Assembly (NCBI RefSeq): GCF_914271485.1
Contig: NZ_CAJZAG010000003.1
Coordinates: 434,001-498,000, forward strand
Origin: Cupriavidus pampae
Lineage (GTDB): Bacteria; Pseudomonadota; Gammaproteobacteria; Burkholderiales; Burkholderiaceae
Direction of reading: 5' to 3'
Length of the DNA stretch: 64,000 nt
The position numbers were made by a program, and so were the translations under genes. Below are positions 34,953-44,733 of this stretch, in pieces; the stretch's first letter is position 1; every line of letters starts with the position of its first letter. A model generated the notes under the pieces. The model had not been told where the DNA came from, made no database searches, and saw nothing but the letters and a program-made list of their open reading frames with translations.

Positions 34953-35375
34953 ATGGAATGCAAAGTGACATGGATGGGCCCGGAAGGCATGAGCTTCGTG
35001 GCCCAGACCGGTAGCGGGCATATCGTGGCGATGGACGGCGCGCCCGACGGCGGCGGCAACAACCTGGCGCCGCGGCCCATGGAAATGGTGCTCCTGGGCA
35101 CCGGCGGCTGCACGGCTTATGACGTGGTGCTGATCCTGAAGCGCGGCCGTCAGGACGTGCGCGGGTGCAGCGTCAAGCTCGAAGCCGAGCGCGCGGGCGA
35201 AGACCCGAAAGTGTTCACGCGCATCAACTTCCATTTCGTGGTGACGGGCCGCAATCTGAACGCTGCCACAGTGGAACGCGCAATCACGCTGTCGCACGAC
35301 AAGTACTGCTCGGCGTCGATCATGCTGGCGAAGACCGCCGAGATCACCCACACGATGGAAATCGTGGAGGGATAA
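34953..35375 (+). CDS. OsmC-family protein
   Basis: 140 aa. OsmC/Ohr fold with two conserved cysteines, Cys53 (TGGCTAYD) and Cys119 (KYCSAS), the pair that reduces hydroperoxides through thiol chemistry. The sequence is closer to the YhfA-like OsmC subgroup than to Ohr, whose function is less clear. Start ATG is preceded by AAGGAACG. Ends eight bases before the 3' end of rnpB, which is transcribed towards it. Confidence 0.87.
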   Translation: MECKVTWMGPEGMSFVAQTGSGHIVAMDGAPDGGGNNLAPRPMEMVLLGTGGCTAYDVVLILKRGRQDVRGCSVKLEAERAGEDPKVFTRINFHFVVTGRNLNAATVERAITLSHDKYCSASIMLAKTAEITHTMEIVEG

Positions 35376-35383
35376 GTAGAAGC

Positions 35384-35722
35384 AAAGCAGGCCGATAAGC
35401 CGGATTCTGTGCGCCTGGCCGCCTTGCGGCGAACCGGGCGTGACAACCATTCCTCTAGGCCGACCGTTACCGGCCGGCTCCAGCTCCCTACCCGCAGGCT
35501 CAGCGGGCCGCCTCAACGCCTGCCTATTTGGGATTGCTCCAGGTGGAGGTTACCGCGTTTCACCCTTCCCGCCGGGCGAACCCGATGGGAAGACTCGTCT
35601 CTGTGGCCCTATTCCGCACGTTGCCGTGGATGGCTGTTAGCCAACACCCTGCCCTGTGGAGTCCGGACTTTCCTCCCCTTGGCCCTTGCGAACCAAGCAG
35701 CGATTGTCTGGCCTGCTTTGCG
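35384..35722 (-). ncRNA. rnpB: RNase P RNA (M1 RNA)
   Basis: Bacterial type A RNase P RNA, about 339 nt, read on the minus strand. The universal blocks are clear: GAGGAAAGTCCGGACTCC near the 5' end, CACAGAGACGAG, GGGTGAAACGCGGTAACC and the 3' region AGAATCCGGCTTATCGGCC. The P1 helix is formed by AAAGCAGGCC at the 5' end and GGCCTGCTTT at the 3' end, which fixes both ends within a few bases. The promoter must lie in the end of the DUF3025 gene; TAGACT (35734-35729) is a reasonable -10. The 3' end abuts the OsmC gene. Confidence 0.97.
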
Positions 35723-35734
35723 GCCCGCAGTCTA

Positions 35735-36514
35735 TCACTGAGAACGGCGTCCGGGGCGAAACACCGAGTGGTCCGCGTAGAACGCGGGGTCCGCATTGTC
35801 TTCGCACCAGCCCGGAATGCCCATCACGGGTAGCGGCGCGAAGCTGCGCCCGCCACGCAGCGTGTCGCGCGCTTCCCGCAGCGAGGCCGCCAGCGCGTGG
35901 TCGATCTCGTCGAGCGAACTATCGGCCGCCAGCCGCAGCGGCCAGGCATGAGCGGTGACCGCTTTGTACGGCGCCACGAGTTTTTCCAGCAGCGCATGAC
36001 CGAACGGCACGACCGCGCAGCGCTTGCTCCACGCGTCGCGGCCGGCCACGAACAGCGCCTGCCACTGGAAGTCGCGCAACGCCGCGGCCAGCGCATCGTC
36101 CTCGTACAGAAACACCACCGCGTTCTCGTCGAAGAGCGTCGCGGCATCGCGCGCGCGCCCGCGTTCGCTGGCAACACCCGCGCGCGATAGTTCCTCCGCC
36201 TGCAGGCGGTTGAGCCATTGCTTGGTTTCAGGGAAATGCAGCCACACGAGCGCGTTGAAGGCGTCGTGGAGGTTGTCGCGCGTGGGAACTTCGCCAGTGG
36301 CGTAGATATGCGATTCGTAGGCGGTGTCGGCAGGCAGGTTCTCCTGCGACACGAAGCGCAGCGGCAGCCCGCGCGCATTGCGCAGGTCGGCCGCGGTTTG
36401 ACTCAGGCTGGCATGGAGGTCGACATGAGGGTCGGCACCGATGGTCGCCCCCACCGCGGCAAACGGCTGGAACCAGGGCTGGCTCCAGTCGATGCCGCGC
36501 CAAGCCTTGTTCAC
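35735..36514 (-). CDS. DUF3025 family protein
   Basis: 259 aa from a GTG at 36514 that overlaps the pyrC TGA as GTGA; an in-frame start further upstream would lie inside pyrC. The protein matches the DUF3025 family as I know it ([27 protein letters not shown] region, [19 protein letters not shown]-terminus). The [17 protein letters not shown] block is the hallmark. No function is established. No signal peptide. Translationally coupled to pyrC and immediately followed by rnpB. Confidence 0.85.
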   Translation of the reverse strand: MNKAWRGIDWSQPWFQPFAAVGATIGADPHVDLHASLSQTAADLRNARGLPLRFVSQENLPADTAYESHIYATGEVPTRDNLHDAFNALVWLHFPETKQWLNRLQAEELSRAGVASERGRARDAATLFDENAVVFLYEDDALAAALRDFQWQALFVAGRDAWSKRCAVVPFGHALLEKLVAPYKAVTAHAWPLRLAADSSLDEIDHALAASLREARDTLRGGRSFAPLPVMGIPGWCEDNADPAFYADHSVFRPGRRSQ

Positions 36515-37554
36515 GCTGCCGAAGTGGCCTTCCAGCGCATCGTCTCGCCGGCGCGCAGCGGCACGAGCGTGGTGTCGCCGTACGGCAGCTCGGCCGGCAG
36601 TTCCCAATCCTCGCGCGTCAGCGTCAGCGTGCCGGTGTTGCGCGGCAGGCCGTAGAACGCCGGGCCGTTGAAGCTCGCGAACGCTTCAAGCTTGTCCAGC
36701 GCGCCTACGTTATCGAATGCCTCCGCGTACAGCTCCATTGCATGCAGCGCGGTGTAGCAACCGGCGCAACCGCAGGCGTGCTCCTTCAGCCCGCGTGCGT
36801 GCGGCGCACTGTCGGTACCGAGGAAGAAACGCTCGCTGCCCGAAGTGGCGGCCTTGACCAGCGCCTCACGATGGATCTCGCGCTTGAGCACCGGCAGGCA
36901 ATAGTAATGCGGGCGGATGCCGCCGATAAAGATGGCGTTGCGGTTGTACAGCAGGTGGTGCGCGGTAATGGTCGCGGCAGTCGGGCCTTCGGCGTCGCGC
37001 ACGTACTCGGCGGCGTCCTTGGTGGTAATGTGTTCGAACACCACCTTGAGGCCCGGGAAATCGCGGCGCAGCGGCTTCATCACGCGCTCGATAAACACGG
37101 CTTCGCGATCGAAGAGGTCGATGTCGCCGTCAGTCACTTCACCGTGCACCAGCAGCGGCAGGCCCGCGCGCTCCATCGCTTCGAGCGTTTTCGCGCAGCG
37201 GCGGATATCGGTCACGCCCGCGTCGCTGTTGGTGGTCGCGCCGGCCGGATACAGCTTGACCGCATGCACGAAGCCGCTCGCGCGCGCCGCCACGATCTCC
37301 TCGGGCGGCAGGTTGTCGGTCAGATACAGCGTCATCAGCGGCTCGAACGTCATGCCCGCAGGCAGCGCCGCGAGGATGCGTGCGCGGTAGGCGCGGGCCT
37401 GCTCGACCGTGGTCACGGGCGGCCGGAGGTTCGGCATGATGATCGCACGCGCGAACTGGCGAGCGGTGTCGGGCAGCACGGCAGCGAGCGCCGCGCCGTC
37501 GCGCAGGTGCAGGTGCCAGTCGTCCGGGCGGGTGATGGTCAGCGTTTGGGTCAT
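36511..37554 (-). CDS. pyrC: Dihydroorotase
   Basis: 347 aa class II dihydroorotase, the third step of pyrimidine synthesis. Zinc ligands in [10 protein letters not shown] (His-X-His), the carboxylated Lys in [12 protein letters not shown], then HGEV and [13 protein letters not shown], and the catalytic Asp region [13 protein letters not shown]. Start ATG at 37554; the frame is open further upstream without conservation. Two bases after the glycerate kinase stop, so part of the same transcript. Confidence 0.97.
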   Translation of the reverse strand: MTQTLTITRPDDWHLHLRDGAALAAVLPDTARQFARAIIMPNLRPPVTTVEQARAYRARILAALPAGMTFEPLMTLYLTDNLPPEEIVAARASGFVHAVKLYPAGATTNSDAGVTDIRRCAKTLEAMERAGLPLLVHGEVTDGDIDLFDREAVFIERVMKPLRRDFPGLKVVFEHITTKDAAEYVRDAEGPTAATITAHHLLYNRNAIFIGGIRPHYYCLPVLKREIHREALVKAATSGSERFFLGTDSAPHARGLKEHACGCAGCYTALHAMELYAEAFDNVGALDKLEAFASFNGPAFYGLPRNTGTLTLTREDWELPAELPYGDTTLVPLRAGETMRWKATSAA

Positions 37555-37556
37555 GG

Positions 37557-38957
37557 TCACAAAATCAGGATGGCGCGGTAATCGTTGACATTGGTGCGCG
37601 TGGGGCCGGTGACGACGAGGTCGTCGATCGCGTCGAAGAAGCCCCAGGCATCGTGCGCGTCGAGCTGACGGCGCGCAGGCGCGCCCGCGGCCTCGGCACG
37701 CGCGAGCGAGGTCGGATCGGCGATCGCGCCAGCGTTGTCCTCGGAGCCGTCGATGCCGTCGGTATCGGCGGCGAGCGCGTACACGCCCGCAGTGCCGCCA
37801 AGCTCCAGCGCCAGCGACAGCAGGAACTCGGAGCAACGGCCACCGCGCGCGCCAGCTGCCCCCGCGGGCAGCGTCACGGTGCATTCACCGCCCGAAATCA
37901 GCGCCACGGGGGCGGCGAACGGCGCATTGTACGCGCGAATTTCGCGCACCAGCGCGGCGTACACCTGCGCCACTTCACGCGCTTCGCCGGTCACCGTATC
38001 GCCGAGCAAGACCGGTTGGATCCCATGCTTGCGGAACACGGCGGCGCCAGCTTCAAGGCTGCCGTGCGCGGTGGCGATCATGCGATTGTCCACGCGGGCG
38101 AACAACGGATCGCCGGGTTTCGGCGTCTCGTCGATCTCGCCGCGCGCGCCGCGCTCGAGGTGCGCCTGCACCGTGGCGGGCACGGTCGCGCCGAAGCGTC
38201 GCAGAATCGCCAGCGCGTCGGCATAGGTGCTCGGGTCGGGCACGGTGGGCCCCGACGCGATCGCGCTCGGGTCGTCGCCAGCCACGTCGGAAACGATCAG
38301 CGTCGTCACCGGCGCGCGGCTTGCCTGCGCGAGGCGACCGCCCTGGATGCGCGAGATGTGCTTGCGCACGATGTTCATGTCGGTGATCGGCGCGCCGCAA
38401 CGCAGCAGTTCGCGCGTGGTGGCCTTGAGATCGGCCATCGGAATGCCCGTGGCCGGCAGCGACAGCAGGCTCGAGCCGCCACCCGACACCAGCACGATCA
38501 ATCGGTCGTTTTCGTTCAGTCCCTCGACGCGCGCGAGGATGTCGGCGGCGGCCTGCTCGCCGGCCTCGTCGGGCACCGGATGGCCGGCCTCGATCACGCG
38601 GATATGGTCGGTCGGCATGCCATGCGCGTAGCGCGTGACCACCACGCCCTCGAGCGTGGCGCGGCCCGCGCTTTGACCTCCATAAGCGCGCTCCACCGCC
38701 ACCGCCATCGAGGCGGCCGCCTTGCCGGCGCCAACCACGAGCGTGCGCCCGCCCTGATGCGGAGGCGGCAGTTGCGCGGCGACGATTTCGAGCGGGTCCG
38801 CGGCGGCAACCGCAGCGCGGAAGGACTCCAGCAGCAAGGCACGGGCGTCGTCGCGCCGGGGATCGGACGCGGCATCAGACGCAAGGTTGCCTGCTGGGGC
38901 GCCGGACGGATCGCGAGCGGTATCGGGCGCGGGATCGCGCGGGTCTGGGCGGCTCAC
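37557..38957 (-). CDS. ttuD: Glycerate 2-kinase (MOFRL type)
   Basis: 466 aa from a GTG at 38957 that overlaps the tartrate dehydrogenase stop (GTGA). GK-II/MOFRL family: [24 protein letters not shown] and the C-terminal MOFRL domain ([17 protein letters not shown]). Members phosphorylate D-glycerate to 2-phosphoglycerate; some were named hydroxypyruvate reductase. The first ~35 residues are Pro/Asp-rich and disordered. Coupled to the dehydrogenase upstream, which produces glycerate from tartrate in the Agrobacterium vitis ttuC-ttuD precedent. Confidence 0.88.
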   Translation of the reverse strand: MSRPDPRDPAPDTARDPSGAPAGNLASDAASDPRRDDARALLLESFRAAVAAADPLEIVAAQLPPPHQGGRTLVVGAGKAAASMAVAVERAYGGQSAGRATLEGVVVTRYAHGMPTDHIRVIEAGHPVPDEAGEQAAADILARVEGLNENDRLIVLVSGGGSSLLSLPATGIPMADLKATTRELLRCGAPITDMNIVRKHISRIQGGRLAQASRAPVTTLIVSDVAGDDPSAIASGPTVPDPSTYADALAILRRFGATVPATVQAHLERGARGEIDETPKPGDPLFARVDNRMIATAHGSLEAGAAVFRKHGIQPVLLGDTVTGEAREVAQVYAALVREIRAYNAPFAAPVALISGGECTVTLPAGAAGARGGRCSEFLLSLALELGGTAGVYALAADTDGIDGSEDNAGAIADPTSLARAEAAGAPARRQLDAHDAWGFFDAIDDLVVTGPTRTNVNDYRAILIL

Positions 38958-40027
38958 AGCGCCTCCGCGATCGCGCGGCCGAGATCCGCGGTGCTGGCCG
39001 TGCCGCCGATATCGCGCGTCAGCGGCGCATGCGCGGGACCAGCCGCCAGCACCTTCTCGATCGCGGCCAGCACGGCAGCGCCGGCTTCGGGGTGGCCCAG
39101 ATGCTCGAGCATCATGCCGCCGCACCAGATCTGCCCGATCGGATTGGCAATGCCACGCCCCGCGATATCGGGCGCCGAGCCGTGCACCGGCTCGAACAGG
39201 CTGGGATAGGTGCGGTCTGGGTTGATATTGGCCGACGGCGCCACGCCGATCGTGCCCGTGCAGGCCGGGCCCAGGTCCGACAGGATGTCGCCGAACAGGT
39301 TACTGGCCACAACCACGTCGAACCAGTCCGGATGCTGCACGAAGTGCGCGGTCAGGATGTCGATGTGGTACTTGTCCACGTTGATGCCGGGGTAATTTGC
39401 CGCCATGGCCTCCACGCGCTCGTCCCAGTACGGCATCGTGATCGAGATGCCGTTGGACTTGGTGGCCGAAGTCAGGTGCTTCCTGGGCCGTTTCTGCGCC
39501 AGCTCGAACGCGAATTTCAAGATGCGGTCCACCCCGGTGCGGCTCATCACCGTTTCCTGCACGACGATCTCGCGCTCGGTGTTCGGGAACATGCGGCCGC
39601 CGATGCTCGAATACTCGCCCTCGGTGTTCTCGCGCACCACGTAGAAGTCGATATCGCCGGGCTTGCGGTCCGCCAGCGGACTCTTGATACCGGGCAGCAG
39701 CCGCACCGGGCGCAGGTTCACATACTGGTCGAACGAGCGGCGGAACTGCAGCAGCGAGCCCCACAGCGACACGTGATCGGCCATTTTCGCGGGCCAGCCG
39801 ACTGCGCCAAAATAGATCGCGTCGTATTTCGTTAGCGTGTCGAACCAGTCGTCCGGCAGCATCTTGCCGTGCTTCTCGAAGTACGCGTAGCTCGAGAAAT
39901 CGAAATGGTCCCACTGGAAATCGATGCCAAAGCGGCGTGCGACGGCATCCATCGCGCGAATGCCTTCCGGCATCACTTCGGTACCAATGCCGTCTCCGGG
40001 AATGACTGCGATCTTGTATTGGCTCAT
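38954..40027 (-). CDS. ttuC: Tartrate dehydrogenase / D-malate dehydrogenase (decarboxylating)
   Basis: 357 aa of the isocitrate/isopropylmalate dehydrogenase family. IPGDGIGTEVMPEG at the N-terminus, VRENTEGEYSSIGG for substrate binding and the NAD-selecting GSAPDIAGRGIANP near the C-terminus. The PVRLLPGIKSPL segment is typical of TtuC/DmlA rather than LeuB. Tartrate dehydrogenases oxidise tartrate or D-malate and decarboxylate meso-tartrate to glycerate. Divergent from the class II amidotransferase gene. Confidence 0.9.
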   Translation of the reverse strand: MSQYKIAVIPGDGIGTEVMPEGIRAMDAVARRFGIDFQWDHFDFSSYAYFEKHGKMLPDDWFDTLTKYDAIYFGAVGWPAKMADHVSLWGSLLQFRRSFDQYVNLRPVRLLPGIKSPLADRKPGDIDFYVVRENTEGEYSSIGGRMFPNTEREIVVQETVMSRTGVDRILKFAFELAQKRPRKHLTSATKSNGISITMPYWDERVEAMAANYPGINVDKYHIDILTAHFVQHPDWFDVVVASNLFGDILSDLGPACTGTIGVAPSANINPDRTYPSLFEPVHGSAPDIAGRGIANPIGQIWCGGMMLEHLGHPEAGAAVLAAIEKVLAAGPAHAPLTRDIGGTASTADLGRAIAEAL

Positions 40028-40104
40028 GGCGGGACGCTTTCGCGCGTGATAATGTTTCGCATTCTATTGCAAAGCGGCAGCCCCCTGCCGCACCGGTATC
40101 CGCC

Positions 40105-40935
40105 ATGTGCCAGTTGCTAGGCATGAACTGCGCCACGCCGACCGACGTGACGTTCTCCTTTACGGGCTTCGCCTTGCGCGGTGGCCTGACCGACCATCAT
40201 TCCGACGGCTTCGGCGTCGCGTTCTTCGAGGACAAGGCGTGTCGTCTGTTCATCGACAACCAGTCGGCGGGCACCTCGCCGGTGGCTGAACTGATCAAGC
40301 GCTATCCGATCAAGTCGAAGAACGTGATCTCCCACATCCGCAAGGCCACCCAGGGCACCGTGCGGCTGGAGAACTGCCATCCGTTCATGCGCGAGCTTTG
40401 GGGCCGCCACTGGATCTTCGCGCATAACGGCGACCTCAAGGAATTCAACCCGTTCCTGTCCGGCGTGTATCAGCCGGTGGGCGACACCGACAGCGAGCTG
40501 GCGTTCTGCACGCTGATGCAGGGCCTGCGCAAGCGCTTTCCGGGTTCGCAGCCGCCGCTGAACGAGCTCTGCCACGCGCTGGCGGACATCACGCGCGATA
40601 TCACGCTGCATGGCGTGTTCAACTTCCTGCTCTGTAACGGGCAGGCGCTGTTCGCGCATTGCTCGACGTACCTGTACTACATCGTGCGCCAGTGGCCGTT
40701 CTCCGAGGCGCATCTGATCGATGCCGACCTGTCGATCGATTTCGCGCAGGTGACCACGCCCGACGACCGCGTCGCCGTGATCGCCACCGCGCCGCTGACC
40801 GACAACGAAACCTGGACGCGCTTTGCGCCGGGCGAGCTGATCATGTTCGAGAACGGCCTGCCGACGATGACGCTGACCGTGCCAATTCCGCCCGAAGTCC
40901 AGGCCAAGAACGCCGCCAATAGCGCCTGCACCTGA
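40105..40935 (+). CDS. Class II glutamine amidotransferase (YafJ-like)
   Basis: 276 aa stand-alone Ntn-hydrolase amidotransferase domain. Cys2 (MCQLLG) becomes the N-terminal nucleophile after Met removal. SHIRKATQGTV and FAHNGDL carry the glutamine-binding residues, and GDTDSELAF follows. No synthase domain is attached and the acceptor substrate is unknown. Similar to YafJ and to EgtC of ergothioneine synthesis, but no egt genes are near. Own terminator at 40973-41005. Confidence 0.88.
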   Translation: MCQLLGMNCATPTDVTFSFTGFALRGGLTDHHSDGFGVAFFEDKACRLFIDNQSAGTSPVAELIKRYPIKSKNVISHIRKATQGTVRLENCHPFMRELWGRHWIFAHNGDLKEFNPFLSGVYQPVGDTDSELAFCTLMQGLRKRFPGSQPPLNELCHALADITRDITLHGVFNFLLCNGQALFAHCSTYLYYIVRQWPFSEAHLIDADLSIDFAQVTTPDDRVAVIATAPLTDNETWTRFAPGELIMFENGLPTMTLTVPIPPEVQAKNAANSACT

Positions 40936-40972
40936 GCTGGCGCCCGCCTGACAGTTATCCGCACAGACCCCG

Positions 40973-41005
40973 GCAGGCCGCCTTGCGCGGCCTGCTTTGC
41001 GTTTT
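40973..41005 (+). terminator. Intrinsic terminator after the amidotransferase gene
   Basis: GCAGGCCGC (40973-40981), 5-base loop, GCGGCCTGC (40987-40995), then TTTGCGTTTT. Stem of nine GC-rich pairs, 38 bases past the stop codon. Confidence 0.85.
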
Positions 41006-41097
41006 ACGAAAATCAGGTCTGCGCCAGCCACCCCCCACACCCCCACTCCGCCTGACATACTGCGCGCTCGGATTTGAACGATCAGGAGACGCAGGCT

Positions 41098-42102
41098 ATG
41101 GTGGACAAGAAAAAATCGCTGCGGCGATGGGTGATGGGCGCAGCCGCAATCATGACGGCGGCACTGGGCGTGCAGGCGGGTACGGCCAATGCGGCCTACC
41201 CCGACAAGGCCGTGACCATCGTGGTGCCCTGGCCCGCGGGCGGTCCTTCGGATATCGCCGCGCGGCCGCTGTCGAAGGGGCTCTCGGAAGCGCTGGGCCA
41301 GCCGTTCGTGATCGACAACCGTGCCGGCGCCGGTGGCAATATCGGCACCAACCTCGTGGCAAAGGCCAAGCCGGACGGCTACACGCTGATGATCACGGCC
41401 AGCGGCCCGATCGTGATCAACCAGCATCTGTACAAGAAGATGCCGTTCGACGCGAAGACCGACCTGAAGCCCATCACCAACCTGCTCAAGGTGCCGCAGG
41501 TCATCGTCGTGCATCCGTCGGTGCCCGTGAATAACCTGCAGGAGCTGCTCGCGTATATCCGCGCACAGAAGGGCAACTTCTCGTGGGCGTCGGCCGGCAA
41601 TGGCACGACCCAGCATATGACGGGCGAGCTGCTCAAGAACATGACCAAGCTCGAGATGAACCATATCCCGTTCAAGGGCTCGGCACCGGCCATCAATGAC
41701 CTCGTCGGCGGGCACGTGCCGATGCTGATCGACAGCACGATCGCCGTGGTGCCGATGATCAAGAGCGGCAAGGCCAAGGCCATCGCCGTCACCGGCAAGC
41801 AGCGCGCGTCGCAGCTGCCCGATGTGCCGACCGTCGAGGAGTCGGGCGTCAAGGATCTGAAGGGCTTTGAATCGTACGCGTGGTATGGCCTGTTCGCGCC
41901 CGCCAATACGCCCGCCGATGTGGTGAGCAAGCTGGAGAAGGCCTCGCTCGAATACATGCATTCGGCGGAGTTCAAGCACGTGCTCGAGAGCTCGAGCTCG
42001 CAATACGTTGGCAGCGATTCGGCCGCGTTTGCCGCGTTTATCAACGAGGACGCCAAGCGCTGGGCCAAGATCGCCCCGACGCTGAACCTCACGCTCGACT
42101 AA
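41098..42102 (+). CDS. Tripartite tricarboxylate transporter (Bug) substrate-binding protein
   Basis: 334 aa from the ATG at 41098, preceded by CAGGAGAC. A signal peptide ends near GTANAAYP (about residue 32). Typical Bug motifs: the N-terminal PDKAVTIVVPWPAGGPSDIAAR region, NRAGAGGNIGT, and PDGYTLM. It binds a carboxylated ligand in the periplasm. No TctA/TctB membrane genes are here, as with most Cupriavidus Bug genes. Eighteen bases before the ThDP enzyme gene, suggesting its ligand may feed that enzyme (inference). Confidence 0.92.
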   Translation: MVDKKKSLRRWVMGAAAIMTAALGVQAGTANAAYPDKAVTIVVPWPAGGPSDIAARPLSKGLSEALGQPFVIDNRAGAGGNIGTNLVAKAKPDGYTLMITASGPIVINQHLYKKMPFDAKTDLKPITNLLKVPQVIVVHPSVPVNNLQELLAYIRAQKGNFSWASAGNGTTQHMTGELLKNMTKLEMNHIPFKGSAPAINDLVGGHVPMLIDSTIAVVPMIKSGKAKAIAVTGKQRASQLPDVPTVEESGVKDLKGFESYAWYGLFAPANTPADVVSKLEKASLEYMHSAEFKHVLESSSSQYVGSDSAAFAAFINEDAKRWAKIAPTLNLTLD

Positions 42103-42120
42103 ATTGCCCCGGCACCATCG

Positions 42121-43791
42121 ATGACAACGACTCAAACCACTCCTTCCCGCAATGGCGGCCAGATCCTCGTGGAGGCGCTGCGGCGCAACCAGGTGGACAC
42201 CATCTATTGCGTGCCCGGCGAAAGCTATCTGCCCGTGCTCGACGCGCTGGCCGATCACGACAGCATCCGCACCATCGTCACGCGCCATGAAGGCGCCGCC
42301 TCGAACATGGCGGACGGTTACGGCAAGCTGACCGGTCGCCCCGGCATCGCGTTCGTCACGCGCGGCCCCGGCGCCACGCACGCCGCTAACGGCGTGCACA
42401 CGGCGATGCAGGACTCCACGCCGATGATCCTGTTCGTGGGCCAGGTGGCCAACCAGATCAAGGAGCGCGAAGGCTTTCAGGAAGTCGACTATCGCCGCGT
42501 GTTCGGCGGTCTGGCCAAGTGGGCGACCGAGATCGAGGACATCGCGCGCATTCCCGAGATCGTGAGCCGCGCGTTCAGCGTGGCGATGTCGGGCCGCAAG
42601 GGCCCGGTGGTGGTCGCGCTGCCCGAGGACGTGCTGTTCGGCGCCGCGGCGGTGGCCGATGTGCCGCCCGCCCGCATCAGCGAAGCCGCGCCCGACGCGG
42701 CGGCGCCGGCCGAACTGGCCGCGCTGCTGCGCGAAGCCCAGCGCCCGCTCGTGGTCGTCGGTGGTACCGGCTGGAATGCGACCGCTCAGGCCGCGCTGCG
42801 CGAGTTTGCCACGGCGTGGAACCTGCCCGTGGCCGCCTCGTTCCGCCGTCAGGACGTGCTCGACAATCGCGATGCGCATTACGTCGGCCAGCTTGGCCTC
42901 GGCGTATCGGCGGCCCTCGCGCGCACGGTCAGTGAGGCCGACCTGCTGATCGTGATCGGCAGCCGCCTGTCGGAGATCACGTCCGGCAACTACGAACTGA
43001 TTCGTAGCCCGCGCCCCGCGCAGCGCCTGGTGCATGTGCATGCGGACCCCGAAGAGCTCGGCCGCGTGTTCCTTGCGGACCTGCCCATCAACGCATCCGT
43101 GGCCAACGCGGCAACGGCCTTCGCCGCGCTGCAGCCCGCTGGCGCAGCCCTGCCGTGGCATGGCTGGACCGAAGCGGCACGCGCCGCCTATGTCGCGCAC
43201 AACACGCCGCTGGCGCGCGGCGCGTCGCAGCGCGGTGTGGAAATGTCGTCGGTGGTCGCGCATCTGTCGAACACGCTGCCCGACGATACGGTCATCAGCA
43301 ATGGCGCCGGCAACTACACGGTGTGGGTGCATCGCTTCTATCGCTACAAGCAGCTCGGCACCGAACTGGCACCGACCAATGGCGCGATGGGCTACGGCCT
43401 GCCCGCGGCGATCGCGGCCAAGCTGGCGGCGCCCGAGCGCACGGTGGTGTGCTTTGCCGGCGACGGCTGCTTCATGATGTATCCGCAGGAGCTGGCCACG
43501 GCCATGCAGTTTGGCGCCGCGGTGATCGTAATCGTCGTCAACAACGGCATGCTCGGCACCATCCGCATGCATCAGGAGCGCGAGTACCCGGGCCGCATTT
43601 CGGGCACGCAGCTGGCCAACCCCGACTTTATTGCGCTGGCACGCGCATTCGGCGCGCATGCCGAACGCGTGGAGCACGAGTCGGACTTCCCGGCCGCGCT
43701 GGAGCGCGCGCGTGCGGCGGGTCGTGCGGCAGTGCTGGAACTGGTGACCGATCCGCAGCAGATCACGCCGGCGTTGCGGCTGGATCAATAA
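42121..43791 (+). CDS. Thiamine-diphosphate-dependent enzyme, acetolactate synthase-like
   Basis: 556 aa with the three-domain ThDP fold. Catalytic Glu57 (TRHEGAASNMADGYG) activates the cofactor. GDGCFMMYPQE starts at 447 and NN is at 474-475, the 27-residue ThDP-Mg signature. The central domain has GSRLSEITSGNY where true acetohydroxyacid synthases have an FDDR motif, and no ilvN-type small subunit follows. It is more likely a 2-oxoacid decarboxylase or carboligase than the IlvB of branched-chain synthesis. Its last 29 bases overlap the convergent LysR gene. Confidence 0.85.
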   Translation: MTTTQTTPSRNGGQILVEALRRNQVDTIYCVPGESYLPVLDALADHDSIRTIVTRHEGAASNMADGYGKLTGRPGIAFVTRGPGATHAANGVHTAMQDSTPMILFVGQVANQIKEREGFQEVDYRRVFGGLAKWATEIEDIARIPEIVSRAFSVAMSGRKGPVVVALPEDVLFGAAAVADVPPARISEAAPDAAAPAELAALLREAQRPLVVVGGTGWNATAQAALREFATAWNLPVAASFRRQDVLDNRDAHYVGQLGLGVSAALARTVSEADLLIVIGSRLSEITSGNYELIRSPRPAQRLVHVHADPEELGRVFLADLPINASVANAATAFAALQPAGAALPWHGWTEAARAAYVAHNTPLARGASQRGVEMSSVVAHLSNTLPDDTVISNGAGNYTVWVHRFYRYKQLGTELAPTNGAMGYGLPAAIAAKLAAPERTVVCFAGDGCFMMYPQELATAMQFGAAVIVIVVNNGMLGTIRMHQEREYPGRISGTQLANPDFIALARAFGAHAERVEHESDFPAALERARAAGRAAVLELVTDPQQITPALRLDQ

Positions 43792-44716
43792 GGCGTGCCC
43801 CGGGCCACGCGCCGGTCTTGACGAGATCGGTCGCCACCTCGCGGATGGCGCTATTCAGCGCCCATAGCGTGGCCGGTTCCAGTTCGGTACGACCGAGCAC
43901 GAGGCTGATACAGCGTTCGGCATCGGCGCCGGGCAGCGGGAAACCACGCAGGCGGCCCGCGGCGATATCGTCGGGGACCGCCGCAAGCGGCAGCACCGTG
44001 CAGCCGCAATTCTTGTGCACCAGCGACGCCGTGATGGCGTTGGAACCGTCGTTCTCCAGCGCCAGTTGCACGCTGTGTCCACGCCGCGCGGCCATGGCCT
44101 CGACGAACACGCGAATGCCATGATGCGTGCTCGGCAGGATCATCGGAATGCCCTGTAACCCGTGCGAATCGACGCGTTCCTGCGTCATCGCGAAGCCGGG
44201 CGGCGTCAGCAGATAGAGCCGCTCTAGCAGGAGCGGCTCGTAGCTTGTGCTGCCCGGGTATTCGGGCCGGTACAGGATCGCGATATCGACCGTGCCCGCC
44301 TGCAGTTCGGCGAGCACGTTGCTGGCCAGTCCTTCGGTGAACTGGAGGCGGCTATGCGGAAACTTGCGGTGCAGGACGTGATAGAGATCACCGAACACGG
44401 TGCGGGCGATGGTCGGCTGCGCCGCGATACGGATGCGCGACGGGCCCAGCCCCGCATTGCTCGACACTGCGGACTCGGCGGCCGCGAGCGTCTCCCTGAT
44501 CTGACGCGCGTACGCCAGCAGCGCGGTGCCCTGCTCGGTCAACGACACGCCGCGACCGGTGCGATGGAACAGCCGCGTACCCAGCTGCTTTTCGAGCTGC
44601 GTGACGCGGCGGCTGATACTGGAGGCATCGACACCGCCGGCAAGCGCGGCGGCGGAGAAACTGCCGGAATCCGCAACGAGCGCGAAGATCGACAGATCGT
44701 CGGAATTCATTGGCAT
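43763..44716 (-). CDS. LysR-family transcriptional regulator
   Basis: 317 aa. N-terminal winged HTH (about 5-65, FSAAALAGGVDASSISRRVTQLEKQLGTRLFHR), then a type 2 periplasmic-binding-like effector domain from ~90. The HTH has DASSISRR in place of the usual SQPAVSxx. Met3 gives an alternative start. It is convergent with the ThDP enzyme gene and lies downstream of gltL; which operon it controls is unclear. No divergent partner exists. Confidence 0.9.
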   Translation of the reverse strand: MPMNSDDLSIFALVADSGSFSAAALAGGVDASSISRRVTQLEKQLGTRLFHRTGRGVSLTEQGTALLAYARQIRETLAAAESAVSSNAGLGPSRIRIAAQPTIARTVFGDLYHVLHRKFPHSRLQFTEGLASNVLAELQAGTVDIAILYRPEYPGSTSYEPLLLERLYLLTPPGFAMTQERVDSHGLQGIPMILPSTHHGIRVFVEAMAARRGHSVQLALENDGSNAITASLVHKNCGCTVLPLAAVPDDIAAGRLRGFPLPGADAERCISLVLGRTELEPATLWALNSAIREVATDLVKTGAWPGARLIDPAATPA

Positions 44717-44733
44717 AAAGCGGTACTGCGGCC

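Noticed and set aside
40117..43788. A 1223-codon open frame on the minus strand antisense to the amidotransferase, Bug and ThDP genes
   Set aside because: It has no recognisable domain, is rich in Arg/His/Ala as expected from the complement of GC-rich codons, and runs across a clear terminator. The plus-strand genes are strongly conserved.
42121..43791. Naming the ThDP enzyme IlvB
   Set aside because: It lacks the FDDR motif of acetohydroxyacid synthase and no regulatory subunit follows; branched-chain synthesis is therefore not supported.
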